Assembly (NCBI GenBank): GCA_964244295.1
Contig: CAXTIG010000072.1
Span: 1 to 15,831, forward strand
Reading direction: 5' to 3'
Origin: JAJAZB01 sp964244295
Lineage (GTDB): Bacteria; Bacteroidota; Bacteroidia; Cytophagales; Spirosomataceae
Length of the DNA: 15,831 nt
Made by a program: the position numbers and the translations under genes. The notes beneath the pieces were generated by a model that ran no database searches, had not been told where the DNA came from, and worked only from the letters and a program-made list of their open reading frames with translations. Shown here piece after piece: positions 1 through 6,428 of the stretch (within the stretch, counting starts at the first letter, position 1; every line of letters begins with the position of its first letter).

Positions 1-63
1 CGTCCCATGAGACGAAAATACAATAACCTAAACTAATTTACAGCAACTACTTACTTACAACCG

Positions 64-507
64 GTGTTAAGGACCTATGCGTATTGCCTGATGCCCAATC
101 ACTTTCACCTGCTGGTGCAGGTGCGGGACGAAGCGAGTCTGCAAACGCGGTACGAAGCGTTGAAAGGCCATCCGGCCGGGGCCGACTTTACTATCCACGA
201 ATTTGTCATGCAGCAATTCAGTAATTTTTTCAACAGTTACGCGCGCAGTTTCAACCGGGTTTTCAACCGGAAGGGAGCGCTATTCATAGATTATTTGCAA
301 CGGGAACAAGTGGAAACGGAAGATTATTTTACAACACTGGTTAGCTACATTCATCAGAATCCGGTTCATCACGGGTTTTGCCGCTCGGCAACAGACTGGC
401 ATTATTCTTCGTACACTGAGTTGCTCCACGGAGGACCAACCTTCCTCGAACGAGATTACTTGTTGGAATGGTTTGGCGGCACTTCCACGAGGTGGATCAA
501 CCGCTGA
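64..507 (+). CDS. RayT/IS200-like Y1 transposase, N-terminally truncated or interrupted
   Basis: This encodes a HUH single-strand transposase of the REP-associated (RayT) type, which nicks DNA with a tyrosine. The metal-binding HUH motif is visible as PNHFHLLV near residues 11-18, and the helix expected to carry the catalytic tyrosine is SYIHQNPV near residues 95-102. The C-terminus ends in a family-typical SSYTELL...YLLEWFGG block. Only 147 residues follow the GTG at 64, while relatives run to roughly 180-230, so the N-terminal strand with its YHVYNRG-type motif is missing. The same frame stays open to the left window edge except for one TAA at 34-36, and the residues just before 64 (YLQPV) still look native. 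It is therefore probably a longer gene broken by a stop or small insertion, i.e. a remnant. It lies outside the putative island, on the other side of the tRNA fragment. Confidence 0.75.
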   Translation: MLRTYAYCLMPNHFHLLVQVRDEASLQTRYEALKGHPAGADFTIHEFVMQQFSNFFNSYARSFNRVFNRKGALFIDYLQREQVETEDYFTTLVSYIHQNPVHHGFCRSATDWHYSSYTELLHGGPTFLERDYLLEWFGGTSTRWINR

Positions 508-539
508 GGTTAGATTGAGAGTTGGGTTAAAACGGAGAA

Positions 540-572
540 AACCTTATAGGTCAAAAAAAGACTTATAAGGTT
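540..572 (-). terminator. Hairpin, probable rho-independent terminator of the tRNA
   Basis: A 13-nt inverted repeat (540-552 and 560-572, one G-T mismatch) encloses a run of seven A on the plus strand, which reads as seven T on the minus strand. On the minus strand it begins 7 nt after the CCA end of the tRNA fragment and is followed by a short T-rich stretch, so it fits the terminator of the original tRNA gene. It also lies 33 nt past the transposase stop, so a bidirectional role or a REP-like palindrome linked to the RayT gene cannot be excluded. Confidence 0.6.
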
Positions 573-579
573 CCGACTC

Positions 580-626
580 TGGTGGGCCGTGCTGGGTTCG
601 AACCAGCGACCAATTGATTATGAGTC
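580..626 (-). other. Attachment site: 3' fragment of tRNA-Met(CAU)
   Basis: Read on the minus strand, this is the 3' part of a tRNA: anticodon loop CTCATAA (anticodon CAT, pairing to 620-622), 3' anticodon stem, 5-nt variable loop, perfect T-arm (GCTGG / TTCGAAC / CCAGC, 591-607), 3' acceptor strand ACGGCCC, discriminator A and encoded CCA (580-582). The loop matches elongator tRNA-Met. No D-arm or 5' acceptor strand (expected GGGCCGT) exists to the right. Similarity ends in the 5' anticodon stem, where ATAGA stands in place of the expected ATTGA. Such a fragment next to an integrase is the classic att repeat left by integration into a tRNA gene; the intact tRNA should sit at the other island end, outside the window. 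Confidence 0.82.
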
Positions 627-698
627 TATTTTAATCAAGTAACTATAGGTAATAAAAAGTATTTATTTTACTGATATTCAGGACTTTGACTTTTATGT

Positions 699-786
699 GT
701 ATGCAAATTTATTACCGTTAAATTTGCATACTTACCGGATTTGTATGCAAATTGTATGCAAATTTACAGCCCTCAACTTTGCATAC
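699..786. promoter_or_regulatory. Cluster of five GTATGCAAA sites ahead of the integrase
   Basis: The 9-mer GTATGCAAA occurs at 699-707, 743-751 and 754-762 on the plus strand and, inverted, at 723-731 and 778-786. Copies one and two extend to a perfect 13-bp inverted repeat (699-711 and 719-731, 7-nt spacer), and copy four has the same 13 bases (754-766). The last copy ends one base before the chosen integrase ATG. Spaced copies next to an att site suit arm-type integrase or excisionase binding sites, or an autorepressor operator controlling the integrase. Which of these it is cannot be told from sequence. Confidence 0.6.
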
Positions 787-2037
787 ATGGCCCTCTCTTA
801 CCCCACCGTTGACCTCATTCTTGACACCCGGCGGCGGAAAGCTAATGGAAAGTTCCCCGTTAAGCTCCGCCTTACTTACCAGCGTGACCAGCGGTATTAT
901 AAGCTGAAACACGATACTGAAGAGGACTTCTGGCACGAAGTGGAACAGGGTAAAAGGTCGAAAGCCCACAACGACTTCCGTAAAATTATAGAAGAAATCA
1001 AGGCCAAAGCCACGGGAGTTATAACTGGATTTGAGAAGAAGGATCAGCCCTTCGACTTTTTTCTCTTTCAACAAACATTTTTCCGGGACGCACTCGAATC
1101 CTTGAAGGAACGCGAAGCTGCCCACGACCTAGCCAGTGCCTTTCAGGAATACATCGGCAAACTCGAACGGCAGGGACGCCCCGGTACCGCCAATTCGTAT
1201 ACGTTTGCCATTCGTTCCCTATTGGCATTCCAATCCAAACTTCGGTTTCTGGACATTACTCCTGAGTGGCTTGAACATTACGAAGCCTGGATGATGGGGG
1301 CGGGAAAATCACCTACTACCATTGGTATCTACCTCCGTTCGCTCCGAACCATTTTCAACCAGGCCCTCGAACGGGAAGTTATCACCCCCAAACAGTATCC
1401 ATTCAGGAAAAATCGGTATCAGATTCCAGTTACCCGAAACATTAAAAAAGCCCTGACCCGTGACGAAGTGGATGCGATCCGCCAATTTAAAACCACGCCT
1501 GGCTCGCCCGAAGACAAGGCGAAATCATTCTGGCTGTTTTCGTATTACTGCAATGGCATGAACCCCAAAGACATCTGTCAATTATGTTGGAGGGATGTGC
1601 ATGGGGACAAAATCGTGTTCATTCGGGCCAAAACGAAACGAACCACGCGCTCAAATCCGCTCCCCGTCGTGGTCTTCGTGACGCCCCCGGTGCGGGACAT
1701 TCTTGCCGTCTGGGGTAACAAGGATCGTCGCCCTGATTCTCACCTTTTCCCCTTTCTTCCCGAAGGCCTTGACCCAAAGCAGGAGATGCTGGTCAAAAAT
1801 CAGTTCGTCAAGACCGTCAACAAGTACATGAAACGCATCGGCGAAGCCGTCGGTATCACTAAGCCCCTGACTACCTACGTGGCCCGGCACACCTGGGCCA
1901 CGGCCATGAAACGGGCCGGGGCCTCGACTGATTTCATTTCGGAAGGGTTGGGCCAGAGTAACCCCATAAGCACTCAGCATTACCTGGACAGTATTGATGA
2001 TTCGACGAAGCGGCAGTATGCGAACTTTTTACTTTAA
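787..2037 (+). CDS. Tyrosine recombinase (integrase) of the island
   Basis: This is a site-specific tyrosine recombinase of the Bacteroidota type, 416 residues from the ATG at 787. It has an N-terminal arm-binding segment (VDLILDTRRRKANGKFPVKL), a core-binding SAM-like domain around residues 90-220 and a C-terminal catalytic domain. The active site shows the lysine in RAKTKRT, the box II arginine in ARHTWAT (about residue 367) and the nucleophilic tyrosine in STQHYLD (about residue 399). The usual first arginine is not where expected: the motif reads CNGMNPKD. The histidine before box II is also replaced, as seems common in this family. An upstream start at 697 would place the repeat-rich operator inside the protein, so 787 is preferred. 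The gene lies 160 bp from the tRNA fragment and is followed after 8 nt by the next gene, suggesting one operon. Confidence 0.9.
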   Translation: MALSYPTVDLILDTRRRKANGKFPVKLRLTYQRDQRYYKLKHDTEEDFWHEVEQGKRSKAHNDFRKIIEEIKAKATGVITGFEKKDQPFDFFLFQQTFFRDALESLKEREAAHDLASAFQEYIGKLERQGRPGTANSYTFAIRSLLAFQSKLRFLDITPEWLEHYEAWMMGAGKSPTTIGIYLRSLRTIFNQALEREVITPKQYPFRKNRYQIPVTRNIKKALTRDEVDAIRQFKTTPGSPEDKAKSFWLFSYYCNGMNPKDICQLCWRDVHGDKIVFIRAKTKRTTRSNPLPVVVFVTPPVRDILAVWGNKDRRPDSHLFPFLPEGLDPKQEMLVKNQFVKTVNKYMKRIGEAVGITKPLTTYVARHTWATAMKRAGASTDFISEGLGQSNPISTQHYLDSIDDSTKRQYANFLL

Positions 2038-2045
2038 TTTGAACG

Positions 2046-2486
2046 GTGCAACAGCCTACCTATCCCGTTGAAACTTCAGAGGATGCGCTGACATTTCGGT
2101 TTATCAGCGTTGGTCCGACGAAAGCAGTTAACAAGATTGTTCAGTACACCCCCTTGCCCAGTAACCCTGGAGTTTTTAATTTGGCGTTCGGGGACGATGA
2201 CGGAAATGGCGATTTAAATGACCTGGTCGTGAGCGACAATGATGATATGGAAACGGTTTTGGCTACGGTGATCCAAACTCTTTTCGTTTTCTTTGAAACG
2301 CACCCCGACAAAATCGTGTTTTTCACGGGTAGCACGTCCGCCCGAACTCGTCTGTACCGAATTGCCATCAGTCGGCTATTGAATGAGGTTCAGGAGGCTT
2401 TTCTAGTGGAAGGGATACTCGGCCAGCGTCGGGAACGGTTTCGGCCCAACGTGGCCTACGAAGCATTTTTGATTCAACGTATTTAA
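2046..2486 (+). CDS. DUF6934-like protein of unknown function
   Basis: The product has 146 residues and starts at GTG 2046; an in-frame stop at 2040-2042 leaves no earlier start. It resembles the DUF6934 group that is widespread in Bacteroidota: N-terminal QQPTYPV, a middle FNLAFGDDDGNG...LVVSDN block, and the conserved FFTGSTSARTRLYRIAISR motif near residues 90-110. It is acidic, with no signal peptide or membrane segment, and is probably cytoplasmic. No catalytic motif was recognised. It lies 8 nt after the integrase and 10 nt before a small basic protein gene, so the three are likely co-transcribed. A role as half of a toxin-antitoxin or other two-gene accessory module is possible but only inferred from this pairing. 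Confidence 0.75.
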   Translation: MQQPTYPVETSEDALTFRFISVGPTKAVNKIVQYTPLPSNPGVFNLAFGDDDGNGDLNDLVVSDNDDMETVLATVIQTLFVFFETHPDKIVFFTGSTSARTRLYRIAISRLLNEVQEAFLVEGILGQRRERFRPNVAYEAFLIQRI

Positions 2487-2496
2487 CTAATCTGCC

Positions 2497-2655
2497 ATGA
2501 AGACGATTTCTTTGACGGCTACCCCTAAAGTGAAGGTCAGTAAGAACTTAAAACGTTATGATACTGCTCCTTACGTCCAGAAAAAGGTAGCTAAAGCTGA
2601 ACACATACTCAGTCAGCTGGAAAATCCGGTAGAGTGGACAAAAAAGGCTGAGTGA
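2497..2655 (+). CDS. Small basic protein (52 aa), partner of the DUF6934-like gene
   Basis: ATG at 2497 opens a 52-residue frame ending at TGA 2653-2655, only 10 nt after the preceding stop. The protein is lysine-rich (MKTISLTATPKVKVSKN at the start, QKKVAKAEHILSQLENP in a probable helix, EWTKKAE at the end). It is too short for most gene finders. The tight spacing, good ATG and amphipathic helix argue that it is real. It is not recognised as a named family; an antitoxin or accessory partner of the DUF6934-like protein is one guess. Confidence 0.6.
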   Translation: MKTISLTATPKVKVSKNLKRYDTAPYVQKKVAKAEHILSQLENPVEWTKKAE

Positions 2656-2694
2656 TGGCAATAACGAGGTGGGAGGGAAGATGGCTTTTTTGAT

Positions 2695-4076
2695 TTTTTA
2701 ATACCCGAAGGTGCGATTGAGACGAAGCCAAAATCGCCGCCGACAAAGCGCAGAAGGAACTTTCAATACCCAAAGGTGCGATTGAGACCGGATAGTTCGA
2801 TCATCCGGCCCGACGTGGCCTCCTCCTTTCAATACCTGAAGGTGCGATGGAGACCATTCTGAAAAGGGCACATCATGCAGCAGGATGGCGGCTTTCAATA
2901 CCCGTAGGTGCGATTGAGACGGCGGGTGAGGACGGAGCCGCCGGGGGCATCAAAACGTTCAATACCCGAAGGTGCGATTGAGACCTCGACCTGGGCACCG
3001 ACAACGACAACCAGATCACCTTTCAATACCCGAAGGTACGATTGAGCCCCCCGCACCGGGCCTGGATTCCAACCCCGCCCGCACCTTTCAATACAAAGGT
3101 GCGATTGAGACATCCTGATGCACTGCCAGGGCACCGGGTTTGGGCACTTTCAATACCTGAAGGTGCGATTGAGACTACCTCTACCAAGTGTGTGAGACGA
3201 TGCCCGAACACCTTTTAATACCCGAAGGTGCGATTGAGGCTCAATTTGTTTGAGTTTGAAACCCACATGGGGGAACACTTTAAATACCCGAAGGTGCGAT
3301 TGAGGCTCGGCCATGACTACGATTTCTACGGCTGGAAGCATACTTTTCAATACCCGAGGGTGCGATTGAGACCGCTTGGGAACTACGTACCCTCCGGGGA
3401 CTTGTCGCCTTGCAATACCCGAAGGTGCGATTGAGACCATTACGAAGCCGAGTTTACCCGCGCCAGAAACATCAGCTTTCAATACCCGAAGGTGCGATTG
3501 AGACGGGCTTATCCTGACCGGCGTGGCCATTGCGGCGGGCTTTCAATACCCGAAGGTGCGATTTGAGACACTACCGAGCGCGACACTGCCCAGACCGCCC
3601 TGGCTACTTTCAATACCCGAAGGTATGATTGAGACCGCCGGGGCCAAAAGGAATTCCTTACGCATTACCAACTTTCAATATCCGTAGATGCGATTGAGAC
3701 GACCGATCTGGCAACTGCTCACCGCCCGGGTAGACCCTTTCAATACCCGAAGGTGCGATTGAGACTTCTGGCGCTTCGTCGTAATCAGCAATGTGCCAAT
3801 CCTTTCAATACCTGAAGGTGCGATTGAGAAGCAACTCGCCGCCGACCTGCTGAAAACCTTCGGCGACATTTCAATACCCTAAGGTACGATTGAGACCTGC
3901 TGGATGCGGCGCAGGGATGGATTCGGGTGCCTTTCAATACCCGAAGCTACCCCGCCCAAGACAAAGAGTTTTGGGAAAAACACTTTCAATACCTGAAGGT
4001 GCGATTGAGACGGGCATCGAGGAAAAAGACCTGCTGATCGTGGATACGTTTCAATACCCGAAGGTGTAATTGAGAC
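2695..4076 (-). repeat. Degenerate trailer half of the CRISPR array (repeats 1-22)
   Basis: Twenty of the 22 repeats here differ from the consensus. Recurrent changes are C to T at repeat position 12 (repeats at 2826, 3147, 3802 and 3983), A to G at position 28 in the adjacent repeats at 3212 and 3278, and G to A at position 19 (3020, 3607, 3868). Spacing stays regular, so these are still real repeat-spacer units. They may be poorly processed if Cas6 depends on the changed bases. Confidence 0.9.
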
Positions 4077-5908
4077 CTTCGACCGGATGATTTTCACCAC
4101 AGCCTCAATGTCCTTTCAATACCCGAAGGTGCGATTGAGACATCCGGGGGCGGCTGGGGATGCTGGGCAACATTGCTTTCAATACCCGAAGGTGCGATTG
4201 AGACGCGGATACAGGCAGACGGGGGCGGGCCGGTGTTCTGGACTTTCAATACCCGAAGGTGCGATTGAGACTACATCATCTCGATGCGGGTGTACGGCTT
4301 TCTGCGCCTTTCAATACCCGAAGGTGCGATTGAGACGAGCGTGGCGTACCGGCCTGGAAAGAACGCTACACGCTTTCAATACCCGAAGGTGCGATTGAGA
4401 CAAATAACTGTTATTTTTTCGTTAAGCCCTTGCATATCTTTCAATACCCGAAGGTGCGATTGAGACTCCGACGTAGTGCTCCGGCACTTCGTAGAAAAAG
4501 CCGCCTTTCAATACCCGAAGGTGCGATTGAGACGCTTAAAACCCTTCCCTTCAAAATACTTCCTCGCCTCTTTCAATACCCGAAGGTGCGATTGAGACAA
4601 CGACCGGGCGCGGGAGATTCTCGACGAGGCCAACCTTTCAATACCCGAAGGTGCGATTGAGACTCCGAACCCGAACGCCTCACGGAGATTGCCCACCTCA
4701 CTTTCAATACCCGAAGGTGCGATTGAGACATCAATACGAAGTCCTCATGCTTGCGAGTCATCCCATCTTTCAATACCCGAAGGTGCGATTGAGACATTTT
4801 CTCTTCGTCGAGGTGCGGGTAAAAACACGCCTTTCAATACCCGAAGGTGCGATTGAGACCCCTGCATGGTCAACGTCATCCACCAACCCAAAAAAGACTT
4901 TCAATACCCGAAGGTGCGATTGAGACCCGCAGCGAGAGGGGCAGCAGGTTGCGATTTTCCAGTCCTTTCAATACCCGAAGGTGCGATTGAGACCCAGTTT
5001 CCCAATGAAGACGATTCCGATTGACGACACTTTCAATACCCGAAGGTGCGATTGAGACATTTCTTCACCCACGTCGAACCGTCGAATTGCCTCTGCTTTC
5101 AATACCCGAAGGTGCGATTGAGACCCCCGCCGCCCCCGGAGGAAGAAGAATGCACCGAACTTTCAATACCCGAAGGTGCGATTGAGACGGAGTTTAAGGA
5201 TTGGGGGCCGATGAAAATAAAAACCTTTCAATACCCGAAGGTGCGATTGAGACGAGGCTGGCCACCGACCAGGCTCCGCCCTTTACCTGGCTTTCAATAC
5301 CCGAAGGTGCGATTGAGACGGTCCGCGACGCGCGCGGACGCTGGCTCTACTGGCTCTTTCAATACCCGAAGGTGCGATTGAGACACGGAATGAGCGTAGA
5401 TGACTATTTGAAGGCCAACCAACTTTCAATACCCGAAGGTGCGATTGAGACCCCAGCATCCGGTGTATCTGGATGCTTTCAAATTCCTTTCAATACCCGA
5501 AGGTGCGATTGAGACACCCGCCCAAAAAGGCGAAGTCCGCAACCCCAGCGGCCTTTCAATACCCGAAGGTGCGATTGAGACTCGAGGAGGCCCCGTCGCT
5601 TGTTCCACACCTGCAACACTTTCAATACCCGAAGGTGCGATTGAGACGGCCCTTCGCACGGGCAACCTCATGGACGAATCTTACTTTCAATACCCGAAGG
5701 TGCGATTGAGACCGAGGCCATTGAGTGGCACGAAAAAAAGACCAAGTACTTTCAATACCCGAAGGTGCGATTGAGACCGGTCTTGCGCTGGAGCGTCACG
5801 CTGGCACCCCCCTTTCAATACCCGAAGGTGCGATTGAGACTCGAGAGGTGAAAATAATCCACGAAATGCGTACCGAGTTCTTTCAATACCCGAAGGTGCG
5901 ATTGAGAC
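2695..5908 (-). CRISPR. CRISPR array, 50 repeats of 29 nt and 49 spacers (type I-B)
   Basis: On the plus strand the repeat starts CTTTCAATACCCG and ends GCGATTGAGAC. On the transcribed (minus) strand it starts GTCTCAATCGC and ends ATTGAAAG, the 8-nt tag typical of Cas6-processed type I-B arrays. First and last repeats are 2695-2723 and 5880-5908. Spacers are 34-39 nt, mostly 35-38, and no two look alike. All 28 repeats from 4113 onward are identical. Of the 22 before that, only those at 3476 and 3737 are perfect; the others carry substitutions, a 2-nt deletion (3085-3111), a 1-nt insertion (3540-3569) or a truncation (3931-3946). Degeneration at the left end marks it as the trailer, so the leader and the newest spacers are on the right, next to cas2. 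In the RNA, ACC and GGU pair around a UUCG tetraloop. Confidence 0.98.
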
Positions 5909-5967
5909 CCGCCATATCAGAACGCATGGAACCGCCTTCTGACGCAATACGGGCCGTTTATTACCAG

Positions 5968-5975
5968 CAAAACTA
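5968..5975 (-). promoter_or_regulatory. Candidate -7 element of the array promoter
   Basis: On the minus strand this reads TAGTTTTG, matching the Bacteroidota -7 consensus TAnnTTTG. It is 60 nt upstream of the first repeat and just downstream of the operon terminator, a sensible place for an array promoter. No well-spaced -33 TTTG was found, so the call is weak. Confidence 0.25.
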
Positions 5976-5979
5976 ACAC

Positions 5980-6030
5980 AAAAAGTCGTCAACCCCCGAT
6001 AGTGCTTAACCATCGGCAGGCTGACGACTT
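5980..6030 (-). terminator. Rho-independent terminator of the cas operon
   Basis: A 9-bp stem (AAGTCGTCA at 5983-5991, TGACGACTT at 6022-6030) contains an inner 5-bp stem (CCGAT at 5996-6000, ATCGG at 6012-6016). On the minus strand the stem runs into TTTTTG. It lies about 107 nt after the cas2 stop and before the array, so it should separate cas mRNA from the array transcript. On the plus strand there is no T run after it. Confidence 0.65.
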
Positions 6031-6137
6031 CTAGAAAACTACGATGTAAAGCAGTCTGGGCCTTTTTTGAATTTCAGCAGCCGTATTCGGGAACCAGTGA
6101 AGAAATTTTCAGCCCCACAAACTTACTAGCCGACGAC

Positions 6138-6401
6138 TCACAGAAAGCGGCTCCGATTCGCTTTATCCACGCCCAGGGCCGTGCGCTCGGCGTAGCGCTC
6201 GTCGCGCAGTTGGTAAAATACCACGCCATCGTCTCCCTGCATGAGGGCTTCGGCTTCGAGTTGCAAGGCCCGGAGTTGGGCAGTGGTCAGGTCGCCCTCG
6301 AAGACGGAGTTTTGCACCCACGTCAGGTACCGCCGGAACAGCTTGAGCATCTTGCCCACTCGTTTTTGGTTCACGTCGTACACGGCAATGCAGTAAGGCA
6401 T
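6138..6401 (-). CDS. cas2: CRISPR adaptation endoribonuclease-fold protein Cas2
   Basis: Cas2 forms the centre of the Cas1-Cas2 integrase that inserts new spacers at the leader end. The 87-residue length is normal. The first beta strand MPYCIAVYDV carries the conserved aspartate at residue 9, followed by a helix (RVGKMLKLFRRYL) and the family-typical VQNSVFEGDLT strand near residues 29-39. The gene begins 27 nt after the cas1 stop and is the last gene of the cas operon, next to the array leader. It is on the minus strand like all cas genes here. Confidence 0.95.
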   Translation of the reverse strand: MPYCIAVYDVNQKRVGKMLKLFRRYLTWVQNSVFEGDLTTAQLRALQLEAEALMQGDDGVVFYQLRDERYAERTALGVDKANRSRFL

Positions 6402-6428
6402 TTGGGTAACGGTTGGGTTGGAACGTGT

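Larger units (their letters stand above)
5909..6137 (-). promoter_or_regulatory. Presumed CRISPR leader region between cas2 and the array
   Basis: These 229 nt hold no gene. Because the array is freshest at 5908, the leader with its promoter and Cas1-Cas2 integration signals should be here. About 70 nt lie between the last repeat and the terminator hairpin. The bases directly beside the last repeat are not AT-rich as many leaders are, so the leader cannot be recognised by composition. The part from 6031 to 6137 contains a plus-strand T run (CCTTTTTTG) but nothing else recognised. Confidence 0.5.

Noticed and set aside
580..660. A complete tRNA gene
   Set aside because: No D-arm or 5' acceptor strand can be found to the right, so only the 3' part is present.
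4994..5029. Spacer sharing ATGAAGACGATT with the start of the 52-aa gene at 2497
   Set aside because: Twelve identical bases at a start codon are not enough for self-targeting; likely a coincidence between MKTI starts.
5941..5969. A CAATAC beyond the last repeat at regular spacing, as a possible 51st repeat
   Set aside because: Only about six bases match; the rest is unlike the repeat, so it is probably chance.
2698..5976. Many open frames through the array, on both strands, with recurring FQYPKVRLR, LSIPEGAIET or SQSHLRVLK
   Set aside because: They are translations of the CRISPR repeat in different frames, not proteins.
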